The notes beneath the pieces are model-generated. The model saw only the letters and a list, made by a program, of their open reading frames with translations. It did not search any database and was not told where the DNA came from. Positions 8,479 to 17,110 of a stretch of 64,000 nt of DNA are shown one piece after another. The DNA lies in NCBI GenBank assembly GCA_934401915.1, contig CAKRSV010000002.1, positions 248,001 to 312,000 of the forward strand, read 5' to 3'. Source of the stretch: an uncultured Lachnospiraceae bacterium (GTDB taxonomy: Bacteria > Bacillota > Clostridia > Lachnospirales > Lachnospiraceae). Position 1 is the first letter of the stretch. Each line of letters starts with the position of its first letter. The translations under genes were made by a program, and so were the position numbers.

Positions 8479-10119
8479 ATGGCTAAATTTTTTAAGAAGA
8501 AAAAATTCTCGGACGAAGATTATCAAGATAGAGAATATGAGGATGAATATTACGAAGATGACGAGGACATCGACGAGGAAGACGTCGATGATGAGATAGA
8601 CGAAGAAGAGCCGGAGGAAGAACAGGAAGCGGACGAAAGCGCAGAGAACGAAGAGAGCGAGCCGGAAGATGAACAGGCGGAAGATGCGTCAGATGCGGAC
8701 GAGTCGGAAGACGGCGATTCTTATGATGAAGATGAAGCGGATGCGGATGATTCTTATGAGGAAGACGCGGATGCAGACGATTCCTACGAGGAGGACGAAG
8801 AATATGAAGAGGAGGAATATACGGAGGAAGACCGCCGGATATTCCGACACCGGAGAAGGGTGCGCAACCAGATCATAGCTTATGCAGTGGTGGTGGTGTT
8901 CCTTGGCGCGGTGGCAGCCGGATGTGTGATCGGTGGCAAGAGACTTGCAGCGAAGATCAGCGAAAAACGTCAGGAACAGGCGCTTGCAGAACAGGCGACA
9001 CAGCCGCAGGAGGAAACGCCGCAGGATGTGGTGATCGAAACGCCGGAGCCGGTAGAAGAAGAGCCGACCGAGGAGGATTATCTGGGAGAACTTGTGGAGG
9101 CGTCCATCTCAGAGATGCCGCTTGAAGATAAAGTGGCAGGATTGTTTGTCATCACACCCGAGGCGCTTACCGGCGTAACGACAGCGACACAGGCGGGAAG
9201 CGGAACACAGGATGCACTGAGCGAGAAGGCGATCGGAGGCTTGCTCTACTCCTCAAAAAATATCAGTGATAAGGATCAGATCACGGAAATGCTCAGCAAT
9301 ACAACTGCGATGAGCAAGTACCCCATTTTCCTTGCAGTGGAGGAAGAGGGCGGAGAAAACAGTACCGTGGCAGGCTCCAAGGCGGACGTCACCCAGACTG
9401 ACGGCGAGACAGCGATCGGAGAAGCGGGCGATTCAACGATAGCGCATGAGGCAGGACTCACCATCGGAGCGTATCTGAAGGAAATCGGCTTTAATGTTGA
9501 TCTTGCGCCGGTTGCGGATGTGACGGGAGAGAGCAGTCCACTGAAGGACAGAAGCTATGGAAGCGATGCACAGACGGTTGGAACGATGGTTTCCAATATG
9601 GTTGAAGGAATCGAGGGGACGGGCGTCAGCTCCTGCCTGAAATATTTTCCGGGAATCGGTTCGGCGGACGAGGATACGGAAAATGGCCGCGTGGAGATCA
9701 CAAAGTCGCTCGATGAGATGAAGACCGAGGAATTTGTTCCCTTTCAGGCGGGAATTGATGCCGGCGCTGATTTCGTGATGGTGAGCAATGTGATCGCCTC
9801 CGGGGTTGATACCGATGGCGTGCCAAGCTCCCTGTCGAAGGTGGTTATCACGGATGTTCTCAGAAACCAGTTAGGATTCGAGGGCGTTGTCATTACCGAT
9901 AAGCTGAGCGCTCCGGCAATCACACAGTATTATACCTCGGGTGAGGCGGCAGTCAATGCGATCACCGCAGGGGCGGATATGATCCTGCAGCCGGAAAATT
10001 ACGACGAGGCATACGAGGCAGTGCTTGCGGCGGTACAGGACGGGACGATCTCGGAGGAGAGAATCAACGAATCGCTGCGCCGCATCTACTGGATCAAGTG
10101 TGCCGGAAAGCTGGAATAA
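8479..10119 (+). CDS. Membrane-anchored GH3-like (NagZ-type) protein with acidic cytoplasmic tail
   Basis: A 546-residue protein in three parts: about 115 residues that are almost entirely Asp/Glu with a repeated DADDSYEED unit, a basic stop-transfer stretch and one membrane segment (residues about 133-153), then an extracellular glycoside hydrolase family 3 domain. Family members of the NagZ type hydrolyse beta-N-acetylglucosamine. The nucleophile-type Asp is present (ITDKL, D474), but the KHFPGHG motif reads KYFPGIG (K388) and the Asp-x-His acid/base dyad of NagZ is not seen in the following loop. It may therefore be a degenerate, perhaps non-catalytic, member. The start at 8479 follows AAAGGAGG by six bases; an upstream ATG at 8428 has none. 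Confidence 0.85.
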   Translation: MAKFFKKKKFSDEDYQDREYEDEYYEDDEDIDEEDVDDEIDEEEPEEEQEADESAENEESEPEDEQAEDASDADESEDGDSYDEDEADADDSYEEDADADDSYEEDEEYEEEEYTEEDRRIFRHRRRVRNQIIAYAVVVVFLGAVAAGCVIGGKRLAAKISEKRQEQALAEQATQPQEETPQDVVIETPEPVEEEPTEEDYLGELVEASISEMPLEDKVAGLFVITPEALTGVTTATQAGSGTQDALSEKAIGGLLYSSKNISDKDQITEMLSNTTAMSKYPIFLAVEEEGGENSTVAGSKADVTQTDGETAIGEAGDSTIAHEAGLTIGAYLKEIGFNVDLAPVADVTGESSPLKDRSYGSDAQTVGTMVSNMVEGIEGTGVSSCLKYFPGIGSADEDTENGRVEITKSLDEMKTEEFVPFQAGIDAGADFVMVSNVIASGVDTDGVPSSLSKVVITDVLRNQLGFEGVVITDKLSAPAITQYYTSGEAAVNAITAGADMILQPENYDEAYEAVLAAVQDGTISEERINESLRRIYWIKCAGKLE

Positions 10120-10203
10120 GGGGCACTGTAATTGTTCATATAGTTAAAAATGTTTGAACAAAATGATATTTTTGATAAATTTGACAAATTTTAAAAATCA
10201 GTG

Positions 10204-10232
10204 TTGACAAAAGAAAAGGCATATAGTATAGT
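10204..10232 (+). promoter_or_regulatory. Promoter of tRNA-Gly
   Basis: TTGACA (10204-10209), 17-base spacer, TATAGT (10227-10232). Just downstream an 11-bp inverted repeat ACTTGTCCGAG (10236-10246) / CTCAGACAAGT (10262-10272), one mismatch, spans the start of transcription and ends four bases before the tRNA; it would be a leader hairpin removed by processing. Confidence 0.75.
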
Positions 10233-10276
10233 ATTACTTGTCCGAGAGATAAGGAACACTTCTCAGACAAGTACAT

Positions 10277-10349
10277 GCGCGAGTGGCTCAGTTGGTGGAG
10301 CACGACCTTGCCAAGGTCGGGGTCGCGGGTTCGAGTCCCGTCTCGCGCT
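10277..10349 (+). tRNA. tRNA-Gly (GCC anticodon)
   Basis: A 73-base cloverleaf: acceptor GCGCGAG/CTCGCGC, D stem GCTC/GAGC, anticodon stem CGACC/GGTCG around loop TTGCCAA (anticodon GCC, glycine), T stem GCGGG/CCCGT with loop TTCGAGT, discriminator T as usual for tRNA-Gly. The 3' CCA is not encoded. Own promoter and terminator, so a single-tRNA unit. Confidence 0.97.
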
Positions 10350-10353
10350 CTTG

Positions 10354-10387
10354 AAAAGCCTAGTTTTTACTAGGCTTTTTTGTTTTT
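10354..10387 (+). terminator. Intrinsic terminator of the tRNA gene
   Basis: AAAAGCCTAGT / ACTAGGCTTTT, a perfect 11-bp stem with a four-base loop and a long T-run (TTTTTTGTTTTT), five bases after the tRNA. Confidence 0.9.
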
Positions 10388-10485
10388 ATGCTACATTTTA
10401 TGTTGTATATTTCAGAGCGTTTGCTTTTTTCAATACACTTACGCAGCACAGACAGATAAAAGATATGGGAAAAGAGGAAGAAGGT

Positions 10486-10692
10486 ATGAGTAAATACGAC
10501 AATCTATGGAAGTGGATCAAAGAAAATGGAGAGGACAGCTTCAAACTGACCTATGATGAGATAGAAAAGATTGCAGGGCTGCCGCTGGATCATTCGTTTC
10601 TGAAATATAAAAAGGAACTGACGGAATACGGCTATGAGGTTGCAAAAATCTCGATGAAGGAGCAGACGGTTGCTTTCCGAAAAGTGGACTGA
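10486..10692 (+). CDS. Small conserved hypothetical protein, winged-helix-like
   Basis: A 68-residue protein, not tied to a known function. Its sequence (KYDNLWKWIKENGEDSFKLTYDEIEKIAGLP, then HSFLKYKKELTEYGYEVAKISM) alternates helix and strand in the way of a small winged helix, and I recall similar short proteins in many Firmicutes. The start at 10486 follows GAGGAAGAAGG; reading further up would run through the tRNA gene, so longer versions are artefacts. Lies 45 bases before the GNAT gene and may be co-transcribed with it. Confidence 0.7.
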   Translation: MSKYDNLWKWIKENGEDSFKLTYDEIEKIAGLPLDHSFLKYKKELTEYGYEVAKISMKEQTVAFRKVD

Positions 10693-10736
10693 AAGAGAAA
10701 GACATTTGAGTAACAGTAGACAGAAATGAGGATAAG

Positions 10737-11183
10737 ATGAGTATCAGAAGAGCAAAAGACAGCGATTTATCGAGGGTCGCCGAAATATTTGTATTTAACA
10801 ACCGGATCAATTATTTCCCGATATTTAAGGATGAGAGCTATTCCTTTGGCGAGATGCAGGTGGTTTCACTGATAGATAACTATTTTTCGAAGAGAGAAGT
10901 CATGGAAAACCTGTATGTTTTCGACAGCGGGGTCATAAAGGGTTTCATACAGATGAATAAGACAGAAATCTGTAAGCTGTATGTGGATCCCTGCTTTCAG
11001 GGAGAGAGTGTTGGTCATGAACTGATCGAATTTGTGATAAAAGAGTTTGGCGCCTCCCATTTGTGGGCGCTGGAGAAAAATGTCAGGGCGATTTCATTTT
11101 ATAATCGGCACGGCTTCCCGTTGACCGGGCAGAAGAAATTTGAGGAAGGCACAACCGAATATCTGGTAGAACTCAGACGGTAA
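10737..11183 (+). CDS. GNAT family N-acetyltransferase
   Basis: A 148-residue acetyl-CoA-dependent transferase. The N-terminal SIRRAKDSDLSRVAEIF is a typical RimI-like opening; motif A is LYVDPCFQGESVGHELIEFV near residue 83, where the pyrophosphate loop reads QGESVG rather than the usual Q/R-G-x-G-x-G/A, so cofactor binding is probable but not textbook. The C-terminal half has ISFYNRHGFPLTGQKKFEEG, the usual motif B region. RBS GAGGATAAG precedes the ATG. Substrate unknown. Confidence 0.85.
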   Translation: MSIRRAKDSDLSRVAEIFVFNNRINYFPIFKDESYSFGEMQVVSLIDNYFSKREVMENLYVFDSGVIKGFIQMNKTEICKLYVDPCFQGESVGHELIEFVIKEFGASHLWALEKNVRAISFYNRHGFPLTGQKKFEEGTTEYLVELRR

Positions 11184-11212
11184 TGGTTCTGTGCAGAAGC
11201 TAAGAAAATAAA

Positions 11213-11241
11213 TTGACAACACCCTTTAAAAGAGGTAATAT
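11213..11241 (+). promoter_or_regulatory. Promoter of the TetR/ATC hydrolase operon
   Basis: TTGACA (11213-11218), 17-base spacer, TAATAT (11236-11241). The predicted transcription start near 11248 falls at the edge of the palindrome 11251-11267, as expected of a repressed promoter. Confidence 0.75.
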
Positions 11242-11250
11242 AGCATTGAT

Positions 11251-11267
11251 ATATATCAGTGATATAT
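11251..11267. promoter_or_regulatory. Putative TetR operator
   Basis: A perfect 17-bp palindrome, ATATATCA-G-TGATATAT, about ten bases after the -10 box and 113 bases before the TetR gene. Size, symmetry and position match TetR-family operators; the assignment to this TetR is inferred from adjacency. Confidence 0.6.
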
Positions 11268-11379
11268 TATCTCTTTTTGTTATAACGACGAGGAAAATGC
11301 ACGCACTTGCGCGGTGCATTTGACGACCGCTAATCATATTTATATCTAAGAAGACAACAAGAACGAACGGGCAGGAAAC

Positions 11380-11979
11380 ATGGAAGAAATCAGCAGCACA
11401 CAGCAGCAGTTTTTGAATCTTGGGAAAACGGAATTTCTGGAGCATGGATTTAAAGGAGCGTCGCTCAGGCAGATCGTGAAACAGGCAGGGTTTACCCTGG
11501 GCGCTTTTTACGGCTACTATCAGTCAAAGGAAGAATTGTTTGATACGCTTGTGAAAGAGACGGCTGACTATATTATTGTTTACATACAGGGAATTTACGA
11601 TGAAGTAAAAGCATATCCGCCAAAAGAGCGGACGGAACACATGATGGAATGTTTCTCAAAAAGACTTCCGGAAGCGGTTGACTACCTGTTGGAGCACAGG
11701 GAGGAACTGCAGCTGCTTCTGATGAAAGCGGAGGGAACGCGGTACGAAAACTTTTCTGAGACGATGGCGGCGATCAGCGAAAAAAACGTAGGGGAAAACA
11801 TTCTGTGGATCAGCAGGCATGATATGACATTCCGGCTGTTGATCCATGCGTATTACCGGATGCTGATCCAGGTGGTTTTGAGCGGCGAAGACCGGGAAAA
11901 CATTCTGAAAGCAATGATGGATATTCGATCATTTTATTATTATGGTTTTCAATATTTTAAGAAGGAGGAAGACAGGTAA
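11380..11979 (+). CDS. TetR/AcrR family transcriptional regulator
   Basis: A 199-residue repressor. The N-terminal helix-turn-helix is clear (FLEHGFKGASLRQIVKQAGF, then TLGAFYGYYQSKEELFDTLV, residues about 18-60); the rest is the variable ligand-binding domain, for which no ligand can be named. A consensus promoter and a 17-bp palindrome lie upstream, pointing to autoregulation. Its TAA stop shares one base with the ATG of the next gene, so the two are translationally coupled and the regulator most likely controls the hydrolase-like protein and the small gene after it. Confidence 0.93.
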   Translation: MEEISSTQQQFLNLGKTEFLEHGFKGASLRQIVKQAGFTLGAFYGYYQSKEELFDTLVKETADYIIVYIQGIYDEVKAYPPKERTEHMMECFSKRLPEAVDYLLEHREELQLLLMKAEGTRYENFSETMAAISEKNVGENILWISRHDMTFRLLIHAYYRMLIQVVLSGEDRENILKAMMDIRSFYYYGFQYFKKEEDR

Positions 11980-12623
11980 TGATGGAGTACAAAGGAAGCT
12001 ATTTTAGCCTGATCACATTGGTGATAAAAAAGCCGATGATCCGGCAGTATGGCAGGGAGCAGACAAAAAAGTGGCTGAAAGGGGCGAAACCCGTCTATAA
12101 GCAGATGCTGGCAGAGACGGAGGACATTGGCGCGGATAACCCGATGGCAGGCAATATCTATATGGGATTCGTTTTTATGGCGATCTGGAAAGCGGCAGAC
12201 GGCGCGATCAAGGTGGATGATTTCAACCGCGTAGCGGCAGAGATGATGGACCGGCCCATCGTGCGGAAGCTGAAGGGCGGAGTGGATATGAACAGGCAGA
12301 AGGATCAGGATAAGATGAATATCATGCTCCACCGTATGGCAGACTGGGCGGAAGCGCACCCGCAGTATAAGGGCAAAACGTGGGATTTTCATTTTGATGA
12401 GGAAAAGCACAAGGACGGTATCTACTACTACTTCACCAGATGCCCTATGGAGACCTATGCAAGAGAGCACGGCTACATGGAGGTGTTGCCGGTGTGCTGC
12501 GATCTGGACTACTGTACAGCGAAGCTGCGTCACGCAGACCTGCACCGGGAGCAGACACTTTCCACAGGTGGAAAAATATGCGATTACTGGTTTGTGGGAG
12601 ATAAGGTGAAGAACCCGAAATAG
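11979..12623 (+). CDS. L-2-amino-thiazoline-4-carboxylic acid hydrolase family protein
   Basis: A 214-residue protein of the ATC hydrolase family, named for an enzyme that opens the thiazoline ring on the way to L-cysteine; in gut Clostridia the real substrates are unknown. Family marks are RCPMETYAREHGYMEVLP near residue 149, CCDLDY, and LHREQTLSTGGKICDYWF near the C-terminus, with conserved Cys and His residues. The ATG overlaps the TetR stop by one base (TAATG) and a second ATG follows at 11982; GAAGGAGGAAG lies upstream. Control by the adjacent TetR is inferred. Confidence 0.85.
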   Translation: MMEYKGSYFSLITLVIKKPMIRQYGREQTKKWLKGAKPVYKQMLAETEDIGADNPMAGNIYMGFVFMAIWKAADGAIKVDDFNRVAAEMMDRPIVRKLKGGVDMNRQKDQDKMNIMLHRMADWAEAHPQYKGKTWDFHFDEEKHKDGIYYYFTRCPMETYAREHGYMEVLPVCCDLDYCTAKLRHADLHREQTLSTGGKICDYWFVGDKVKNPK

Positions 12624-12648
12624 AGCGGCAGGAGTGTGGAGAAGGAAT

Positions 12649-12900
12649 ATGAGATTTCTGAAAAGCAGGTATGAGCGCCAGCTTGACAGCCTGATGATGA
12701 AGATCGATACCAACATGTCAAACAATTATAAGGATAACGCGCAGGCTGATCTGCGGGAGCTTGAGGCGACGTTTAGGCAGTACAGCGAGCAGGGTGTGCT
12801 GAAGGAAAAGACGCGCATTTATTATGAAAAGCAGTTGGGATCGTATCGGGAAAAATTAAAGGGTTATACGCATAAGGATCAGAAGCCATACTGGACTTAG
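12649..12900 (+). CDS. Small hypothetical helical protein
   Basis: An 83-residue, highly charged protein with no signal peptide or membrane segment. The sequence (RQLDSLMMKIDTNMSNNYKD, then LRELEATFRQYSEQG and RIYYEKQLGSYREKLKG) looks like two or three amphipathic helices, possibly a short coiled coil. I do not recognise a family. The start at 12649 follows GGAGAAGGAAT; it is 25 bases after the ATC-hydrolase gene and is probably the last gene of that TetR operon, because a strong terminator comes next. Confidence 0.7.
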   Translation: MRFLKSRYERQLDSLMMKIDTNMSNNYKDNAQADLRELEATFRQYSEQGVLKEKTRIYYEKQLGSYREKLKGYTHKDQKPYWT

Positions 12901-12913
12901 ATGAGTGCGGCAG

Positions 12914-12950
12914 CAAGCCGGTGCAGAAAAAGCACCGGCTTACTTTTTGA
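12914..12950 (+). terminator. Intrinsic terminator of the TetR operon
   Basis: AAGCCGGTGC / GCACCGGCTT, a perfect 10-bp GC-rich stem with a seven-base A-rich loop, followed by ACTTTTTG. The 235 bases from here to 13186 hold no gene; a weak extended -10 (TGCTACACT, 13104-13112) may start the ABC operon. Confidence 0.85.
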
Positions 12951-13185
12951 TGTGTGGTAGTCAGAAGTCAGGCTGAAGTCAGCCGGATCAGATACAGAAG
13001 CCAGGCCAGCATTGAGTCACCCCCTGCTATAGAGTATGCCGAAAAAAAGAAAGTGTTACGCAAAAAAATATTTTTATATTTAAGGTTTTTTTAATAATTC
13101 CCATGCTACACTTGCAGCATCAGGAGCGCTTGCAGAGCGAAAAAAAGTTTTCCGGCGCTTAGAAATTCAGAAAAAGAGGTGCGAT

Positions 13186-15582
13186 ATGTTTTGGCGAATA
13201 TTAAAGCGAGATCTGAGACGTAAGAGAACGATGAATATGATCCTGCTTCTGTTCATCCTGCTGGCGTCCATGTTTCTGGCAAGCAGTGCGAACAACTTGG
13301 TGACGGTGACAGGAACGGTGGATCGGTTCATCGAGATGTCCGAGGTGCCGGATTTTTTCCTTCTGGCTTTGGCACAGGGGGAGGAAGATCCAATCCAGGA
13401 TTTCATAGAGACGAACCCGGCTGTTAAGAAATATGATGTGCAGGATACAGTTGGTATACAGAATGATCAGGTTGAGATCCTTTACCGGAAGGATGAGGAT
13501 AAGGCAGAAAAGAGCCATTACGAGAAGAGTAATACGCTTTCGATACAGGCAGTTCCGGACACCTATATGAAGGTGTTTGACGAGGACGGAAAGGAACTGG
13601 TTCTTAGGCCGGGAGAGATTGCGCTGGCAAGGCTTGAGGCGGAAAACAACCATCTGCAAAAGGGAGACCGGATCGCGATCACCGTCGGCGACGTCCGCAA
13701 GGAGTTTACGGTCGCTGCATTGACCAAGGATGCGGTGTTTGGCACAAGTTTCATGGGATTTAAGCGCAACATCATATCGAAGGAAGATTTTGAAGACTAC
13801 ACAGCGCAGGACGGATTGACGATCACGCGCATCTACGATGTGGATTATGCAGATCAGGCACAGTTTGAAAAGGACTATAAAGCGCAGAAGTTTAATGTGA
13901 TCTCCGGGGTAGAGAAGAAACTGATCCCGATGTGCTACGTATTCGATCTGTTGGTTGCCGGAATATTGATCCTGGTCAGCGTCTGTCTGATTCTGATCGC
14001 GTTTCTTGTCTTAAAGTTTACGATCTCTTTTACCCTGCAGGAGGATTACAAGGAGATCGGCATTATGAAGGCGATCGGTCTGAAGGATCGGGATGTCCGA
14101 AAGATATATCTGGTGAAATATCTGGGACTTGCGGTCGTCGGAGCGGTGACCGGATTCTTCTGCAGTATTCCGTTCGGAAAGGTTATGCTGGAGCAGGCGG
14201 TTGTCAATGTAGTAGTGGATTCTGAGGGAGGAGGCCTGCCGGTGAATATGCTGGCAAGCGCTCTGGTGATCCTGATCGTGCTGTTGTTCTGCAATCACTG
14301 TACTGGAAGGACTAAAAAAATATCTGCCATCGAGGCGATCCGCAGTGGATCTTCCGGAGAACGTTTTTCACAGAAACATATGAATCTTTTCCGGCATAAG
14401 AGCATGGGGGTTCCGGAGTTTCTGGCAGTGAATGATGTGGTAAATCAAAAGAGCAGATTTGCAGTGCTGCTGCTCAACTTTATGCTCGGCACGGCGATGA
14501 TCCTTCTGCCGCTCAGCGCATGGACTACATTGAAGGGAGAGGATATCGTGTATTCTTTCGGCGTATGGAAATCGGATCTCTACGTGGAGAGTGGGACAGA
14601 AAACCGCATGATAGCACACGGAGAGGATGGCATCCGGGAAGCGCAGGAGTATCTGGATGAGCTAGAGGACGCACTTGCACAGGAAAATATCGGGGCAGAG
14701 ACAGGGATGCAGATCGGATTTATCTTTGTGGGGTATGCGCAGGATGATGAGGATACGTATGCGTGCCTTAGCATGCAGCCTATCGGAGAATGGGAGCAGC
14801 ATCTGACCATTCTGGATGGCAGGGAACCGGTTCATGAAAATGAGATTGCTATCACGGAGGTTTCCGCGGAGGACATGGGAGTTTCGATAGGAGACAGTAT
14901 TCATCTGAGCTATACGGATGGCGATCATGAATATCTGATCACGGGAACGTACCAGACAATGATGAATATGGGAAAAGGAATATGGCTTCCGAAGGCAGCA
15001 AAGCCGGACGGCAGTTATCTGGCAGGCATGTATGCTTTTCAGATTGCACTGGATGAGCCGGAGCAGAGGGATGCGGCAGTGAAAATCTTGGAGAAAGAGT
15101 TTCCGGAGATAAAGATCTATCAGGGAACAGAGTGGTTGAACGATATGTGCGGACTGGATAGTATCATCGGGCAGATCACAAATGTAACGGCGGCGATCAC
15201 GATCGTTGTCCTTGCGATCAGCGCGCTGCTTACAATCCTGATGGTGCGGACATTTCTGACCAAAGAGCGGGGCGATATTGCGCTTATGAAAAGCATGGGC
15301 TTTCGCAATATCACGATCAGAAGATGGCAGAGCGCGAGGATCCTGCTGGTGCTTGTGACAGCGATCGTACTTGGAACGATTCTGACCAGACTGATCGCGC
15401 CGGCAACGATGGGGCAGATATTTGCCATGATGGGAGCGCGCAGAATGAAGCTGACGATCGATCCGGTTTTGAGCTATGTAATTTACCCGCTGCTGATGAT
15501 CGCGGTAACGGGAGCGGCGGCGCTGCTGAGTACAGGAGGGATCCGAAGGATCGATGTAAAGGAAGTCAACAGTATCGAATAG
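13186..15582 (+). CDS. FtsX-family ABC transporter permease
   Basis: A 798-residue membrane protein with the classical MacB/FtsX two-module layout: an N-terminal helix (MILLLFILLASMFLASSA), a large extracytoplasmic domain, three helices around residues 250-370, then a second helix, a second extracytoplasmic domain (residues about 440-650) and three final helices. FtsX signatures EDYKEIGIMKAIGLKDRDVRKIYL and ERGDIALMKSMGFRNITIRRW are both present. With the ATPase 39 bases downstream and the two-component system after it, the group resembles peptide/antibiotic-sensing Bce- or Vex-type exporters. Substrate unknown. Confidence 0.93.
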   Translation: MFWRILKRDLRRKRTMNMILLLFILLASMFLASSANNLVTVTGTVDRFIEMSEVPDFFLLALAQGEEDPIQDFIETNPAVKKYDVQDTVGIQNDQVEILYRKDEDKAEKSHYEKSNTLSIQAVPDTYMKVFDEDGKELVLRPGEIALARLEAENNHLQKGDRIAITVGDVRKEFTVAALTKDAVFGTSFMGFKRNIISKEDFEDYTAQDGLTITRIYDVDYADQAQFEKDYKAQKFNVISGVEKKLIPMCYVFDLLVAGILILVSVCLILIAFLVLKFTISFTLQEDYKEIGIMKAIGLKDRDVRKIYLVKYLGLAVVGAVTGFFCSIPFGKVMLEQAVVNVVVDSEGGGLPVNMLASALVILIVLLFCNHCTGRTKKISAIEAIRSGSSGERFSQKHMNLFRHKSMGVPEFLAVNDVVNQKSRFAVLLLNFMLGTAMILLPLSAWTTLKGEDIVYSFGVWKSDLYVESGTENRMIAHGEDGIREAQEYLDELEDALAQENIGAETGMQIGFIFVGYAQDDEDTYACLSMQPIGEWEQHLTILDGREPVHENEIAITEVSAEDMGVSIGDSIHLSYTDGDHEYLITGTYQTMMNMGKGIWLPKAAKPDGSYLAGMYAFQIALDEPEQRDAAVKILEKEFPEIKIYQGTEWLNDMCGLDSIIGQITNVTAAITIVVLAISALLTILMVRTFLTKERGDIALMKSMGFRNITIRRWQSARILLVLVTAIVLGTILTRLIAPATMGQIFAMMGARRMKLTIDPVLSYVIYPLLMIAVTGAAALLSTGGIRRIDVKEVNSIE

Positions 15583-15621
15583 AAAAGCGTGTGGGATAAC
15601 AGGCGCGGAAAAGAGGGAGAG

Positions 15622-16392
15622 ATGAGTTCATTAAAAGTAAAGGATCTGTGTAAGACCTACATTGTAAATAAGAGACAGAACAATGTTCTGAGGAATGTCA
15701 ATCTGGAGATCAAAGAAGGAGAGATGGTGGCTGTCATGGGACCGTCCGGCTCCGGAAAATCAACGCTTCTGTACACGGTCAGCGGGATGGATGAACCGAC
15801 TGCCGGAAGAGTGGATTACTTTGGAAAGGATCTGGGCAGCCTTTCCGCTTCGGAGATCAGCGATGTGCGTCTGGACAATATGGGCTTTATTTTTCAGCAG
15901 ATGTATATGTTAAAAAATCTCAGTATCTATGATAATATTATCTTGCCGGCATACCAGTCGGGCAAGAACAAAGGCAAAGAGAAAAAACACGAGATCGATG
16001 AACGGGCGAAGCAGCTCATGCAGAAAATGGGGATCAGCGATATTGCGCAGAACGGCGTGAACGAGGTTTCCGGAGGACAGCTTCAGAGGGCGTGTATCTG
16101 CCGCAGCCTGATCAACCGGCCGAAGATGATCTTTGCGGATGAGCCGACCGGAGCGCTGAATCAGCAGAATTCCAGAGAGGTGATGAAAGAGCTTGTCCGG
16201 ATCAACGCAGAAGGAACGACCATTATGCTGGTCACACACGATATGCGGGTTGCGGCGAAAAGCGACCGGGTGCTCTACATTGAGGACGGCAGCATCAAGG
16301 GTGAATACAGCTTCGGAAAATTTTGCTCCGAGGAGGAAACGAGGCAGCGTGAAAAACAGCTCAGCAGCTGGCTGATGGAGATGGGCTGGTAG
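15622..16392 (+). CDS. ABC transporter ATP-binding protein (MacB/LolD-type)
   Basis: A 256-residue ATPase partner of the preceding permease. Walker A GPSGSGKST near residue 43, signature VSGGQLQR, Walker B MIFADEPTGALN and the switch histidine in LVTHDMRVA are intact, so it should be active. The start at 15622 follows GAGGGAGAG by one to two bases less than ideal, but an alternative 11 codons upstream has no ribosome site and lengthens the conserved N-terminus. Ends 38 bases before the response regulator gene, in one operon. Confidence 0.95.
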   Translation: MSSLKVKDLCKTYIVNKRQNNVLRNVNLEIKEGEMVAVMGPSGSGKSTLLYTVSGMDEPTAGRVDYFGKDLGSLSASEISDVRLDNMGFIFQQMYMLKNLSIYDNIILPAYQSGKNKGKEKKHEIDERAKQLMQKMGISDIAQNGVNEVSGGQLQRACICRSLINRPKMIFADEPTGALNQQNSREVMKELVRINAEGTTIMLVTHDMRVAAKSDRVLYIEDGSIKGEYSFGKFCSEEETRQREKQLSSWLMEMGW

Positions 16393-16429
16393 CCTGCGCA
16401 TGGAATGTCAGAGAGAAAGGGGAAGGTCT

Positions 16430-17110
16430 GTGAAGGATATATTGCTGGTGGAGGATCATGCGGAACTGAATCAACTGATGCGCGCCTTTCTTTCTGACGC
16501 GGGTTATCAGGTGATGGGAGCTGCCTCCGGCGAGGAGGCGCTCGCCCTTTGGGAACAGGAACGAGTGAAGCTGGTCATTCTGGATGTATCCCTGCCGGGG
16601 ATGGATGGCTTTGCAGTCTGCCAGACAATCCGGGAAAGATCGGGAGTGCCGCTCCTTTTTCTGAGTGCGCGCTCGGATAAGGAAGATAAGATGAACGGCT
16701 ATCGGCTGGGGGCGGACGACTATGTGGAAAAGCCGGTCGATATGGACATTCTGCTCGCCAAGGTGTCGGCGCTTCTCTATCGCAACTATGCATGCCGGGA
16801 GAAAAATACGCTGTTGCAGTCAGGCAGCCTGACGATTGATACCGATGCAAAACGCGTGCAGTGCGGGGAGAAAGAGATCCCGCTTGGCGCAAAGGAATAC
16901 GAACTTTTACTCTTGCTGGTGAAAAATGCGGGCAAGGTTCTGCACAAGGAATTTCTTTTTAACGAGATCTGGGGAGTGGACAGTTTCAGCGAAAACCAGA
17001 CGCTTACCGTACATATCAAGATGTTGCGCGATAAGATAGAAGAGGATCCGAAAAAGCCGAGAAGGATCCGGACGGTGTGGGGAGTGGGATATATTTATGA
17101 AGAAATATAA
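16430..17110 (+). CDS. OmpR-family response regulator
   Basis: A 226-residue DNA-binding regulator. Receiver domain with the acidic pair ED at residues 8-9, phosphorylation site D52 (VILDVSLPGMDG) and lysine in DDYVEKPVD; then a winged helix with KEYELLLLLVKNAGKV and VHIKMLRDKIEEDP plus the closing TVWGVGYIY. I choose the GTG at 16430, after AAAGGGGAAGG and directly at the conserved receiver strand; an ATG at 16400 is possible but adds ten non-conserved residues. It overlaps the kinase gene by 14 bases and likely controls the ABC operon. Confidence 0.94.
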   Translation: MKDILLVEDHAELNQLMRAFLSDAGYQVMGAASGEEALALWEQERVKLVILDVSLPGMDGFAVCQTIRERSGVPLLFLSARSDKEDKMNGYRLGADDYVEKPVDMDILLAKVSALLYRNYACREKNTLLQSGSLTIDTDAKRVQCGEKEIPLGAKEYELLLLLVKNAGKVLHKEFLFNEIWGVDSFSENQTLTVHIKMLRDKIEEDPKKPRRIRTVWGVGYIYEEI

